Below are positions 10,292 to 22,924 of a DNA stretch of 64,000 nucleotides, piece by piece. Under the pieces are notes generated by a model. The model worked only from the letters and a program-made list of their open reading frames with translations, did no database searches and had not been told where the DNA came from. The DNA comes from Capsicum annuum (Eukaryota > Streptophyta > Magnoliopsida > Solanales > Solanaceae): positions 81,701,525 through 81,765,524 of the forward strand of contig NC_061122.1 of assembly GCF_002878395.1 (NCBI RefSeq), given 5' to 3'. Position 1 is the stretch's first letter. Each line of letters opens with the position of its first letter. A program made the translations under genes and the position numbers.

Positions 10292-11640
10292 ATGGCGGTT
10301 ACAAGAAGGAGTAAGAATATAGGTAGGTGGATAGACGAGGCTATCGGGGAGGGGACCAGTAAATCCCCACCTAGACAAGCTAATCAAAGTGAGGCTCAAT
10401 CTGAGTTTGTTTCCTAAACTTCTTCTACTCCTTTATCACCAGAAGAGCTAAGAAGGAGAAGAACCGTATCTTCAGAAATACCTACCAATGCTACAGACCA
10501 AGATCTAAGGAATGCAGTACAATTGTTGGCTCATATAGTTACTGGAAAAGCTCAAGGACAAGCCATTTCAACTACAGGTTCTAGTGGTGCATATAGGGCA
10601 GCTAGCCTACGAACGTAGGATTTTCTCAAATTGGATCCTCCCACGTTCACTGGATCAGATCTTAATGAAGACCCACAGGACTTTATTGATCAAATCCAAA
10701 GGGCTCTAGATGTTATGCATGTGTCAGGTAAAGAGACAGTTGAGCTAGCAGCATATAGATTCAAGGGGGAGGCTATATTTTGGTATGAAGATTGGAAATG
10801 ATCATTTCTTGGTCATTACCTTCCATTTGAGATTTGAAAAACCCGTGCGGATCAGTTCCTGAATCTTCGCTAAGGAAATATGAGCGTGAGGGAGTACAGC
10901 CTCCAATTTAACTCCTTGTCCAGGTATGCTCCTAATGTTGTAGCTACAATGGATGATAGAGTTCATCGATATGTGGATAGATTAGATCCATATCTGGTTA
11001 GAGATTGTACTCTTGCTGCTTTGAACAAAGACATGGACATAGCAAGGATACAAGCATTCGCACAAAAAAATGGAGAATCAGGGCAAAGAAGAAGAACACA
11101 ATAGTTAGAAAGGAGGTATTCAGATCTATGGGGAAGTTTATGGCATCCCAAGGAGAATTTGGGCCTCAGTTTTCTAAAAGGCCTCCTAGGACATTATCTT
11201 CTTATTCTGCAGCTAGTGCTCTACCACAGTTTCAAGGGTCTAAAGGTAACAAGTTTGGTCAAAGAAATGAGAGTCAGAGTTCGCGAACAACAGGGTATCA
11301 AGAGCAAGGGATTATGAGCCAATTAAGACCTCCTTGATAGCCATGTAGATAATGTGGAAAGCTTCATTTAGGGGCATGTCGGTTTGGAACAAATGCTTAT
11401 TTTTGGTGTGGTATGTCAGGACATATGATGAGAGAATGCCCTCAAAGGGACATAGGTGGTATGGAACGACCTACTAGATCAGAGGTTGCATCATCATCAT
11501 TGGTGCCTTATTTAGGTAGGGGTGTACAGCCTATGGACCATAGTAGAGGTGCTAAAGGAATAGCTAGCTCTAGTGGAGATCAGAATCGTACATACGCTTT
11601 AGCAGATCGATAAAATTCAGAGGCTTCTCCAGATGTGTTA
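10292..11640 (+). pseudogene. B1 gag (broken)
   Basis: The start is taken at ATG 10292 (MAVTRRSK), matching MISFTRRSK of B2 at 36749. The gag core reads FLKLDPPTFTGSD..EDPQDFIDQI, then MSVREYSLQFNSLSRYAP at 10880. About 45 bases present in B2 (the GIGAPLAGWEEF region) are missing near 10800. Stops occur at about 10416, 10617, 10800, 10838 and 11102. The knuckle near 11396 reads AYFWCGMSGHMMREC, where the first Cys of the usual CFxCG motif is Tyr. A Ser/Arg/Gln-rich linker runs to the protease. Confidence 0.85.
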
Positions 11641-12050
11641 CAGGTACATTGTCCATCTTTTCACATAATGTATATGCATTAGTTGATCCGGGTTCTACAT
11701 TATCGTATGTCACTACATTGGTTGCTGAAAAGTTTAAAAGAACACCAGAATTGCTAGTTAAGCCATTTGAAGTATCTACGCCGATTGGTGAATCTGTTAT
11801 AGCTAAGAGAGTGTATCAAAATTGTATAATAACTATTTGTGGTTGTGATACAATGTCTGACTTGGTTGAGTTAGAAATGGTAGATTTTGATGCTATAATG
11901 GGTATGGATTGGTTGGCTTCTCGTTATGCCACAGTAGATTGCTGAACTAAGAGGGTGTATTTCTATTTCCCAAGAGAGGCAGTCCTAGAATAGAGAGGTA
12001 ATATTGGTGCGCCAAGATGTAAATTTATTTCTTATTCTAAGGCAAAAAGG
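11641..12050 (+). pseudogene. B1 aspartic protease
   Basis: The active site reads VDPGSTLSYV, starting in the ORF at 11649. DPG in place of DTG is shared by B2-type and D elements here and is usual in plant Tekay proteases. The conserved end IMGMDWLASRYATVDC is present. A stop at 11942 follows it and another comes near 11990. Confidence 0.85.
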
Positions 12051-13358
12051 ATGATTTTCAAGGGTTACATATGTCATCTGGTTAGAGTGAAGGGTATAAA
12101 TGCAGAGACACCAACTCTTCAAACTATTCCAGTGGTAAATGAACTTCCTGATGGATTTCCTGAAGATCTTCCGGGTTTGCCTCCAGAACGAGAAGTGGAG
12201 TTTGGTATTGATGTGATTCCAGGTACTCAACCAATCTCAATTCCTCCGTATAGAATGGCCTCGGCAGAATTACAAGAGTTGAAAAAGCAATTGAAAGACT
12301 TGCTAGAAAAAGGATTCATAAGACCTAGTGTATCCCCTTGGGGTGCACCAGTGTTATTTGTGCGTAAGAAGGATGGCTCGTTAAGAATGTGCATTGACTA
12401 TAGACAACTGAACAAGGTGACTATTAAGAACAAATACCCCCTTCCGAGAATTGATGACTTATTTGATCAGTTGCAAGGCGCCGAGTGGTTTTCATAGATT
12501 GATTTAAGGTCTGGTTACCACCAAATGAGGGTCAAAGAGAATGACATACGCAAGACAGTTTTTCGAACACGGTATGGTCATTATGAGTTCCTAGTCATGT
12601 CCTATGGGCTAACTAATGCACCTGCAGCTTTTATGGATTTGATGAATAGGGTGTTCAAGCCATTCTTGGATGTGTTTGTGATAGTTTTTATAGATGATAT
12701 TCTGGTTTATTCGAGATCAAATGAGGACAATGCCAATCACTCACAACAGGTGTTACAGTTTCTTTATGATCGTAAGCTATTTACAAAGTTCTCTAAATGT
12801 GAGTTTTGGTTAAAATCTGTGGCATTCTTAGGTCATATTGTATCTGATGAAGGAATAAAGGTTGATACTCAAAAGATAGAAGCCGTGAAGAACTGGCCAA
12901 GACCTATAACGCCTACAGAGGTTCGTAGTTTCCTTGGGTTGGCAGGTTATTATAGAAGGTTTGTTGAAGGATTTTCTTCAATTTCTGTACCTTTAACAAA
13001 GCTAACACACAAAGCATCCAAATTCTAATAGAATGATGCATGCGAAAGAAGTTTCCAAGATCTGAAGAATAAGTTGACTTCTACACCCGTATTGGTGCTT
13101 CCAGAAGGCACAGAGGGGTATGCAGTGTATTGTGATGCTTCAAGAATTGGATTAGGGTGTGTATTGATGCAACATGGTAAAGTCATAGCATATGCCTCAA
13201 GACAATTACGGCCACATGAGAAAAACTATCCAACACATGATCTGGAGCTAGCAGTGGTTATATTTTCCTTAAATATATGGCGTCACTACATGTACGAGAT
13301 TTATGTTGACATATACACTGACCACAAGAGTTTGTAGTATATCTTTAATCAGAAGGAC
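12051..13358 (+). pseudogene. B1 reverse transcriptase and RNase H (broken)
   Basis: RT runs from about 12150 ([16 protein letters not shown]) through [21 protein letters not shown] and the FIDD active site at 12687-12698. RNase H follows ([22 protein letters not shown]). The domains are complete in length. Stops at 12495 (EWFS-stop-IDLRSG, Lys expected), 13026 and 13336 break them into three open pieces. Confidence 0.92.
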
Positions 13359-15039
13359 TTGAATTTAAGGCAGCGAAGATGGTTTGAATTATTAAAAGAC
13401 TATGATGTAGATATCTTATATCATCTGGGAAAAGCAAATATAGTGGCAGATGTGTTAAGTCGAAAAGTTGTGGAGCCATCTATAGAAAGACAAGGGATGA
13501 CTAAGGATCTACACCAACTAGCTAATTTGGGGGTTCATCTTCTTAAAACTCTAGATGAAGGGTTTATTGTGCATAATGCAGCAGAATCTTCACTAATAAT
13601 TGAAATAAAAGAGAAGCAATATGCAGATCCTATTCTATTATGGCTTAAGGAAAATGTGCAATGTGGTATGATAAAGGCATTTGAGCTTACGCAAGAAGGG
13701 TACTTCGGTGCCGAAACAGATTGTGTGTACCTAATATAGATGAGCTAAGAAAGAGGATTATGAAAGAAACACATCATTCAAGGTATTCTATCCATCCAGG
13801 GTCAACAAAAATGTACCATGATTTGAAAGGGATGTATTGGTGGGGTGACATGAAGAAGAACATTGCAAAATTTGTAGCTGAATGTCCAAATTGTTAAAGA
13901 GTTAAAGTAGAGCACCAAAAGCCCCAGGGTTATATGCAATGTATAGATCTTCCAATCTGGAAGTGGGACATGATCAACATGGATTTCTTCACTGGTTTGC
14001 CTCATACATTTTGAAGGTTTGATTCCATCTGGGTGATAGTTGATAGGCTTACCAAATCAGCACACTTTCTACCGGTTAGGACCACTTACACAGTTGAAGA
14101 ATATGCCAAGTTATATATTAAGGAGATAGTTTGACTACATGGAGTTCCAATCTCTATTATATCGGATCGAGGAGATCAATTTACTATAAATTTTTGGAAG
14201 TCTTTTCAGAGAAATTTGGGGACACAAGTGAATCTAAGTACAGCTTTTTACCCTCAAACAGATGGACAAGCAGAACGTACCATTCAAACACTTGAAGATA
14301 TGCTATGAGCTTGTGTATTGGACTTTAAAGGTAGTTGGATGATAATCTACCTCTCATCGAGTTTGCCTACAACAATAGCTATCATTCAAGTATCAAAATG
14401 GCACCATATGAAGCTTTGTATGGAAGAAAGTGTAGATCACCAATTGGATGGTTTGAAGCAGGTGAAACTGTCTTTTTTGGGCCAGCTATGGAAAAGTTTA
14501 AAGTGATCCAACAGCGACTAGAAACAGCCCAAAGCAGACACAAGTCAGATGTTGATGTTAGGAGAAGGGGGCTAGATTTTGCTATAGGTGATTGGGTATT
14601 CTTGAAGGTATCACCAATGAAGGGGGTTATGAGATTTGGTAAGAAAGGAAAATTAAGTCCACGCTATATAGGCCCATACCAGATTGCTCGGAGGTTTGGC
14701 CAAGTTTCTTATGAATTGGAGCTACCCCAAGAGCTCTCAACAGTTCATCCGATATTTCACGTCTCAATGCTTCAAAAGTGCATTGGAGATCCATCTCATA
14801 ATACTCCTACTGAAGATGTACAAGTTACGGAAGATCTTACCTATGAAGAAATACCTATTGCTATCCTAGATCAATAATTTAAGAAGTTAAGGAATAAGGA
14901 AATAGCTTCTGTAAAAGTGCTTTGGAGGAATCAACAAGTAGAAGAGATCACATGGGAAGCTGAAGAAGTAATGAAATCCAAGTTCCCCCATTTGTTCAAA
15001 TACGAAGAAAAAGTCCAAGATGTTGAATTGGAGCAATAA
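13359..15039 (+). pseudogene. B1 integrase with C-terminal chromodomain (broken)
   Basis: The piece opens with [14 protein letters not shown], the RNase H/integrase border. The zinc finger is HHSRYSIHPG..AECPNC. Catalytic residues are present: MDFF, SDRGDQF and [11 protein letters not shown]. Stops follow at 13737, 13896, 14014, 14132 and 14307, several of them fitting CAA or CGA changed by C to T. The tail is open from 14335. The chromodomain (EIASVKVLWRN..VEEITWEAEE, then KFPHLF) lies at about 14890-15005 in the same frame after a stop at 14875, and the true terminal stop is 15037. Chromodomains of this kind are thought to guide insertion to heterochromatin. Confidence 0.9.
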
Positions 15040-15148
15040 CAAGTAAGTGTAAAATATATAGGTACTATGTGGTAATAAGGATATTAAACTTAGGCTTGAA
15101 CTTATTTTGGTTGCACAGTTATGCTAATATTCGAGGACGAATGTTTCT

Positions 15149-15161
15149 AAGGGGGGAAGGA
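15149..15161 (+). other. B1 polypurine tract
   Basis: AAGGGGGGAAGGA ends one base before the 3' LTR. It would prime plus-strand DNA synthesis. Confidence 0.9.
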
Positions 15162-17982
15162 TGTAACATCCCGTATTTTGTTTGTACTTGTTCTAATTAT
15201 ATGGAACTTGGTATAGCCTTTTGATATATATAACGTATAAGAATTATTATGCAAGTATTAATGGTATAGATGGAATTATATATGCTTTCCGTACAGTTTA
15301 ATGTGATGCGACTAAGCTAATGTTAAGATAACTATTTAAACTTAGAATCGTAAGCTAGTATTTGAATCTAAACTTTGAAGTGACCAAGTGTGTATAAGCT
15401 GAAGGTTAGATTAAAGAGATTAGAAGCTGAAAATGGAGCAAAATATTGACGTGCTTGCTTGACTTATTTAAGCTAGTAGGTGAGTCACCTACTTAAGTTG
15501 TTTGGACCAAATTAATGGACCCATGGCTATGGATCAGATTTGGGTCTATGCTAATATACTCATTTGGGCCAAATTGAATAAAAGAGAAAGAAAATGGATA
15601 AGTGGCCCAACCCACCAATCTGCCAGGGCCCAAATATAATTGAGCCCAACAGGAAATTAAGAAAGTAGGTGCATCACCTACTTTGAAGTTTTAGCAGCTT
15701 GGACCCTTAAGTAGGTGCATCACCTACTTGGACCAATTTGACCAATTTTATGGTCCAGAATGCAGCTAAGGAGGTGGACAAGATAGGTCCTTTAAAAGGC
15801 CAAGTTGCTGGTCATTTTACTTCACTTTTAAGAAACAAAACAGGAGTATATTTCAGCAAATCTCTCTACTCTCTCTAAAACAACAAGAACAGTAGCCCTA
15901 TTTTCCCTTCTAGGGTTCTTGAAGAAACACACCTTTGCAGCCCAAGGTAAGTGAAAAAAACTTAAGGTTTTGTTTAATTATCTCATGGAAGATTAGGAAA
16001 ACAAGTTATAAGTGTTTGACTATAAGTATATGGCTGATTATAGAACAAGCTGTTTGTTCACGTTTCCTTGTTATTGAGGAACTTTTTTTCTTCTTCTTTG
16101 GTTTAAGTTTGAAGGAAAGTTCAAGCTCTTGAAGAGTTAAATTAAAAGAATAAGTTGCTGAATTGAGGTAAGGTGACTGCTCCATTTTGTTTTTCTTATA
16201 TATGAATTTCAGAGAGGATTATGGATTTCTTGTTATTGAGAACTCAAGAGATGATGAGTTCACTAATTGATTGCCATAATAAAAGGGATTTGGGAATGTT
16301 TTGTGGACTGTTTTGTATGTATATGTCATGGGCTGCCAGATTAAAGTTGGATAAAGATGTGATGAGTTTGTAAAGAATTATAGAAGAAAAATATGGTGAT
16401 ACACCACCGAACTAATGTTTGCTGCCCAATCTATTTTGCGTATTGTTTGGAATGTGTAATGAAGTCAAGGTAGTTTTGGTGAACCTTATAAGAACCTAAA
16501 TTGTATGTGGGTGTAATTGGACGAAATGGTTGATTGGATACTAATACTAGTTTACCATATATTCTATTGTAAATAAGTAATCTAAAAAGTGCGAAGTCAA
16601 GTCGGGTTGGTTTCAAAGTCAAATAACCAGGTATGTAGGGCATACTCTATTTCACACTCTTTGGCATGAAGTCGTACAATTGTTCCATCAAGAAAGTTTC
16701 CAAAGTTATCCTATAACAAAGTGCTACATAATGGCAGCACATTACACTCCATGTATCCAATGACCTTGTTACTCCTCTCTAATGCATTAGAACACCTCAA
16801 TACGTGCTTATTATTAAATCTGCGCGTCTATCTTCACTAGAAAATTTTAGGAGTTCTCCATTTGTTCAAATAAGACCCCTTGTGTTATTTCAGATCCTAA
16901 ACACTTTATTTGTATGCCAACGGCTCCCTACCTCATTGTTGTTGCATTAAGTGTCTATTTATATGTCTCTTATTAGCATATTACTGGTTCAAGGTACCAT
17001 AATATGATGACCACCAAAGTAACAATCTCAAAGGCTAAATAAACTAAGTAATGCAAATCTGTAAAATGACGAGTGGCAGCTTAGGGGCACTTGCCTAGCA
17101 TGGGCCGATCTCGATACCTTTATTTATGGGTGGCATCTCAGGGGCATAAGCCTAGCACGGGCCGATCCCAATCTTTATATGTAGGTGGCTGCTCAGGGGC
17201 GTAAGCCTAGCATGGGCCGATCCTAATCTTCATATGTAGGTGGCTGCTCAGGGGCATAATCCTAGCATGGGCTAATCCTAATTTATTTGTTTACCACTGA
17301 TCAGCTGGTCATTTGCATTATATATGCATTACAAAGATTATGAAGTAAGAAGGGTAAAAATAAAGAAAGAAACGTAATATATAGAGTCCCACAAGTTTAT
17401 ACAAAGGTGGTCTACTAGTACTACTTATACACTTGTATCTGATTTTTATTGAGCTCGTGTACCATGTGTTGTTACTTTTAGCCTTACATATTCAGTACAC
17501 ATTTTTGTAGTGACGTCCCTCACAGGGGACCTGCATTTCATGCTGCAGGCATAGGTACTTCAGCTCATACACCTCACTCGTAGAAGCACGGGCTCTTCTA
17601 TGCATATTGGTGAGCTCCAGGTTGATTTGGGGCTTTTCGAGTCTGTTCCATATATTTTGGTATTGTGCAGTAGGTTAAGAGTAGGATGGGGGGGGTTGTC
17701 CCGACCCTAACTAAGTCTATGTATCTTTTAGAGGATTTGTAGACTAATGTAAGGTTATGGTAGTTTCCTGATTTTAAACATGGTGGCCCCATTGGCCAAA
17801 TGTTGTACATATCAATTTGTGCGTGCATGTGTAGTTATTTTCATCGATACATAATATCATGTTGTCAGAACATTTGGCTGTCACAGTTACATACATGGGA
17901 AGTACAAGTTTATGAATTGGTTCTCTGGGGCCTTTACGGCAACAGGGTGTCTTTCCGCCCCAACAGAATTTGAGGCGTGACA
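15162..17982 (+). repeat. B1 3' LTR
   Basis: It starts TGTAACATCCCG and ends GGCGTGACA. It matches the 5' LTR along its length, with a deletion of about 95 bases near 16525 and one extra minisatellite unit at 17071-17285. Many single-base differences between the LTRs show the insertion is not recent. Confidence 0.9.
17071..17285 (+). repeat. Minisatellite in B1 3' LTR, four units
   Basis: The CCTAGCAYGGGCCGATC core recurs four times. The last unit is decayed to GGGCTAATCC. The 5' LTR has three units. Confidence 0.8.
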
Positions 17983-18517
17983 GATTCCTACAACACATAG
18001 GCACCTATTCATTAAGGGCATTCTTGTCTTTTAATGACTTGTTTTTACACTCCAAAGGAGCACCCTTCATTAAAGATATTTTGGTTTGGTTGTAATAAGT
18101 ATAAATAGACCCTTTAGCTTGTATTTTCATTAGACTTTGATGAAATTGGATATTATTATTAGATTGTAGCTTTAGTCTTGTAGTTTTAGCTCTCAAACCC
18201 AAAATTGGTTCCTTGAATACATTTGAAGTTAGGGTTTCACTTGTATTGAAAAATTTGGCAAGAAAGGTGTGCTTAAGGAAGATGTTTCCTTTGGGTCACC
18301 TAAGAGAGTGGTTTGATCTTGTATTGGTGATGTGTGTTTGAAGGTTTGATACACCTAGTGCTATTCATTGGTGGAAGTGAGGGTCTCTCTATCTATCTTT
18401 AATTTCATGCAATTCTTCTTCTTCATCTCCTTCTAGTGTGTTGTTTTCTCTTTGTAAACTTGCTGATTTTTGTTCCTTTAGTGTCCATTTCGTGTTTGAT
18501 AGTCCTTTAGGCTATCA
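17983..18517 (+). repeat. C1 LTR, 5' part missing
   Basis: It ends GGCTATCA just before the primer site. Compared with the C2 LTR (709 bases) about 175 bases of the start are absent. Confidence 0.7.
18100..18108 (+). promoter_or_regulatory. TATA box of C1 LTR
   Basis: TATAAATAG, matched at 46920-46928 in C2 and equal to the family A box. Confidence 0.5.
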
Positions 18518-18519
18518 TT

Positions 18520-18531
18520 TGGTATCAGATC
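18520..18531 (+). other. C1 primer-binding site
   Basis: TGGTATCAGATC, close to the tRNA-Met complement, three bases after the LTR end. Confidence 0.75.
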
Positions 18532-19071
18532 CTTGGTTAGGGTTGTTCCCACAACTCTAATCCTTGATTTTAGTGTTCTTATTTAGAAAATCTCAACAAA
18601 AAAGAGTGTAGAAAATCGAAAATCACACAAAAAAAATTGTAATCCCGTTTTTGTGTTTGGAAAGATTTTTAAATCTTAGATCTACATGTTTTTTGTGTTG
18701 TTTTGCTGGTTTTAAGTGCTAGATTCTTGTTCCCTAGCACCTATGGAGTCTAGATCTACATTTGGAACAAGATTTGGTCAATTTTGAGCTAGATCCACCA
18801 TGGTTATGGCGTTTTGAAACTTCACGAAGCTAGATCCATGTGGGATTTGTGTTGTGGATGTTGGTTGGTTGTGATTTATTGTTATTTGAGCCCACCTTGG
18901 CCTAAGGAACCTAGATCTACAAAAAAAATCAGATTTGAAGTTCATTTGTTTAGGGGTCAAACTTTGGTCAACTCTTAAATATTCATCTTGTTCTTCCATG
19001 TTCATCAAGTCTTGCTAAGGAAGAATATTCAAAAAGTGTGTTTAATCCAAAAAAGGAGAAGAAAGAGAGTG

Positions 19072-19886
19072 TGATACACAAGTAACGTGGAGCGTATCAA
19101 ATCTGCCACAAAATCAGTCCAAACACACTACAATTCTGAGAGCTTGAAGATAACAACTCCAATATGTGAAGACAACAACAATCACGAAATTTTAAAGGAA
19201 TACCAACACCAAAACAATAGCTACACAAGGAGAACAAGAAGATAACAATAAAATTAAACAATGGTTCAACAACACAAGATGATAGATTACAAAGAGTACA
19301 ATGTTAACAACAAGAACAACAAATGGCAGTAACTACAGTGAATCGAAAATCAGCCCCACACGGCTTCACTAAGTTACTGCAAAGTTTCAAGAGTACAAAA
19401 TGAAAGATAGTAACTTGACACAAAGATATCTTAGAATCTATCAACCCTAACTTGAAGAAAGGACCCTAAGACCAAAAGATTTCAATACCAAGCTCTTACT
19501 TAGACCAAGAGGAACTCATGAACCTCAAGATCTCAAGTTTCTAGCCAAGAGAGAGAGAAATATTCAATGTTACAAGACTTGTTGTTATGAAATATGAAGA
19601 ATGAACTAAGTGCTGAAAATAACCCTAATAGCATCTATTTATATTACACACAAAATGAAGGACAAATGACCTTCCTACCCTTCAGTCATGGGGTTCCCTT
19701 AGAGTGTAATTTATTATACTTCAAGGGTCATTTTCACACTTAAAAACATTAAAGCTCTTTGGCGGATCAAGTACCAACTCACACGCAGCCATTTGCATGA
19801 ACATGGCTTTTAGTTTTTGTAACTCCCAAGCTTGGCTTCGTGTGAATGGTCGAGAACTTATTGGACAGCTTTGTACACCCGTATCA
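19072..19886 (-). repeat. A3 3' LTR
   Basis: On the minus strand it starts TGATACGGGTG and ends TTGTGTATCA, 815 bases. A TATAAATAG box lies at 19635-19643. The integrase reading frame enters the LTR for about 163 bases. Confidence 0.88.
19635..19643 (-). promoter_or_regulatory. TATA box of A3 LTR
   Basis: TATAAATAG on the minus strand, at the same LTR position as in A2 and A4. Confidence 0.5.
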
Positions 19887-21219
19887 TCCTCTCCATCTTG
19901 AGAGGAATTTGACCTCAAATTCAGTATTTGGTCATCCTCAACCGCATCCACTAGAGAAAGATCACACAAGTTGAAAGTGTTGTGCACTTGGTATTCCGAG
20001 GGAAGGTCAATCTTGTAGGCATTATCATTGATCCGTTCAAGTACTTGGAATGGACCATCGCCTCTTGGCATTAATTTGGACTTTCTTTGAGACAAAAACC
20101 TATCCTTTCTAAGGTGAACCCACACCCAATCTTCTAGTTCAAGAATGAGTTTCTTTCTCCCCTTGTTGACTCTCCTTGCAATGTCTTGATTTTTCTTCTC
20201 AAGTCGAAGCCGCACCTTCTCATGTAACTTCTTCATCGAATCTGCCCACTTGCTTCCATCTAAGCTAATCATAACATCACTAGGAAAATGAGTTAAATCC
20301 AAAGGGGTAAGGGGGTTGAGGCCATACATGCACTGAAAGGGAGTCATTCCCGTACTTGAGTGTATGACACGGTTATATGCAAACTCAATCAATGGTAGGT
20401 GCTCCTCCCAAGAAGTCAATTTTAATTTTAACATGGAATGTAGCATAGCACCCAAAGTCCTATTTACTACTTCCATTTGACCATCAGTTTGTGGGTGGCA
20501 AGATGTAGAGAATAACTACTTGGTTCCAAGCCTACCCCACATGGATTTCCAAAAGTGACTTAGGAACTTAGAGTCCCTATCACTCACAATGGTCCTCGGA
20601 ACACCATGCAACTTGACAACATTATCAATAAAAAAAGAGGCCACACTAGGTGCATCATCACATTTAAAGCATGGAATAAAGTGTGCCATCTTAGAAAACT
20701 GTCGACCACAACAAAGAAACTGTCCCGACCTTGTCTTGTCCTAGGCAACCCTAACACGAAATCCATAGATATGTCAAGCCAAGGGTGTAAATGAGTGGGC
20801 CGCGAGGTGTACAACCCATGAGGTAGGAGCCACGATTTGGCTCCTTTGCAATCTATGCGTTGGCCACAAATCTTGGCCACATCCTTGTGTATTTTTGGCC
20901 AATAGAATTGCTCCTCCAATATTCCAAGGGTCTTTTCAAACCTAAAGTGACCCATTAGACCGCCATTGTATGCTTTCCTCATAAATAACTCTCTCCAAGA
21001 ACAGGAGGGTACACACAATCGTCTACCTTTAAACAAGTATCCATCAAACTTGGTATAGGGATTTGAACCCCTTGCCGAATCCCACTTTTCTCTACCCATT
21101 TCTTCGCATTCCCTAAAGATAGGAGAAAAGTGAGGATCCTTGGGATACAATTCTTTCAAACTCTCAAAACCCATTAATTTTGAAGATAATGTTGACACAA
21201 GAACATGTTTTCTAGACAA
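19721..21219 (-). pseudogene. A3 integrase (broken) with long C-terminal tail
   Basis: The N-terminal part is open at 21219-20584. Its zinc finger is damaged: His is Tyr in RKAYNGG and one Cys is Arg in CGQRIDC. The first Asp (SMDF) is kept. A frameshift near VVVDSF displaces the middle. The second Asp (SDRDS) survives in another frame, and a TAG (TTG in A1) precedes [18 protein letters not shown]. The last part, 20476-19721, is open for 251 codons and ends inside the LTR. That tail has FTRSQAWELQKLKAMF, similar in kind to the TRSRA-type tail of CRM-like plant elements. Confidence 0.9.
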
Positions 21220-21321
21220 AGCATCGGCTAATATATTGTCCTTACCCTTTTTGTATTGAATAACATAAGGGAAGGTTTCAAGAAACTCAATCCATTTTGC
21301 ATGCCGCTTGTTAAGCTTGTC

Positions 21322-22738
21322 TTATGCCCAAAGATGCTTCAAGGATTCATGGTCTGTTTGGATCACGAACTCCTTGGGCCACAAATTGTGCTGCCAAGTG
21401 GCCAAAGCTCGTATCAAGGCATACAACTCTAGATCGTACATGGAGTAGTTTAGAGTTGCTCCTTTGAGCTTTTCACTAAAATAAGCAATGGATTTTAAAT
21501 CTTGCATCAAAACAACCCCTATGCCCACTTTACTAGCATTGCACTCAACTTCAAATGTCTTATCAAAGTTGGGCAATATAATAAAGGCGTGGAAACAAGC
21601 ATAGCTTTCAAGGTTTCAAAAGCCTTAGCTTGCTCTTCACCCCACTTGAAGAGTTGGTCTTTTCGAATGACCTCGGTCAAAGGAGTGGCTATGATGCTGA
21701 ATCCTTTGAACTAGCTAACCCGTGGAAGCTTCTTACTTCGCTAATGGTTTGCGGGGCTGGCAAATTTTTGATAGCATCTATCTTTGATTCATCCACTTCG
21801 ACCCCTCTTGAACTAACAACAAAACCCAAGAAAACAACTTAATTAACACCAAAAGAGCACTTCTCTAGATTTGCATACAACCTTTCCTTTCTAAGGACAT
21901 AAAACACACATCGTAAATGCATCACATACTCATCAATTGACTTACTATAAACCAAGACATCATCAAAGTAAACAACAACAATAAACTTTCCAATAAATGG
22001 CTTTATCACATGATTCATTAGCCTCATGAAAGTACTTGGAGCATTTGTTAGGATGAATGGCATAACCATCCATTCATAGAGACCAAATTTAATCTTGAAG
22101 GCGGTTTTCCATTCATCACCGGGTTGCATTCTTATTTGATGATAGTCACTCCTTAAATCAATCTTGGAAAATAAACACGAACCATTCAATTCATCAAGCA
22201 TATTATCTAACCTAGGGATAGGGTGATGATATTTTACTGTAATCTTATTAATGGTTCGGCAACCCACACACATATGCCATGTTCCGTCTTTCTTAGGCAC
22301 CAGTAGCACCAAAACTACGCACGGAATCATGCTCTCTTTGATATACCCTTTGTTGAGGAGTTCCTCAACTTGACGCTACAATTATTTGGTGTCCATAGGG
22401 TTGCTTCTGTAAGCTGGCTTATTTGGAAATTATGAGCCCGGCACAAGGTCAATTTGATGCTCAATTCCCCGAAGTGGGGGCAATCCTTGCGGAAGTTCTT
22501 TAAGAAATACATCTTCATAATCCTGCAACACACAAGAAATCAAAGGAGAAATAGAAGAATTAGTGGGGTTAGTATTAAAACAATGAGCCAAAAGAAGCAT
22601 AGGTATGTCCACATCATAATCCAAGAAGAACTCCTTTTTTCTAGCCAACATCACTATGTTTTCTTGCCCATTTGACATTGAGGCAGTCCCAAAAATCCCT
22701 ACTGCCCCACCCACATTTTTTCCCCTTTTTTTCACCAT
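21322..22738 (-). pseudogene. A3 reverse transcriptase and RNase H (broken)
   Basis: RT is open from 22330 to 21839: [25 protein letters not shown] and the YFDD site at 21959-21970. One extra Val codon precedes YFDD compared with A2. A stop at 21839 and a small deletion near the FYRRFVKG motif follow. RNase H is open at 21576-21322 but its first acidic residue is lost (VECNASK; Asp expected), while TDHESL is intact. The RT lead-in (LQDYEDVFLKELPQGLPP) is open at 22738-22430. Confidence 0.9.
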
Positions 22739-22924
22739 TTTTGAGTTTCAGCCCTTCTCCTTCAAATATCTTATCTTTTGATGTAATTCATTCACTTGTG
22801 ATGGCAAAAGAGGATAAAGAGTGACCTTTAGACTATCTTTCTCATGTGAATATCGGTTGGTCCTCCCATCATGTTTGGTAGACCTATCATATTGCCAAGG
22901 TCTACCTAATAATAAATGACATGC

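Larger units (their letters stand above)
7238..17982 (+). mobile_element. B1: full-length Del/Tekay-type chromovirus, inactive
   Basis: Two LTRs of about 2.8 kb flank a primer site, gag, protease, RT, RNase H, integrase with chromodomain and a polypurine tract. The whole is about 10.7 kb. The flanks do not form a target duplication: AGTAG on the left, GATTC on the right. The left flank is the A2 LTR and the right flank is the middle of a C1 LTR. All coding domains carry stops. Plant Tekay elements are usually of this size and domain order. Confidence 0.92.
17983..19071 (+). mobile_element. C1: LTR end, primer site and leader of a family C element
   Basis: The piece holds 535 bases of LTR, a primer site and an A-rich leader. 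It resembles C2 in the same order: CATTCATTAAGGG, TATAAATAG, GGCTATCA or TTCTATCA end, primer site, then a leader with poly-A runs and TTGTTCCCTA. The LTR start is missing at the B1 border. The leader stops where A3 is inserted, at AAGAAAGAGAGTG, which matches C2 near 47972. No coding part is visible. Confidence 0.75.
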
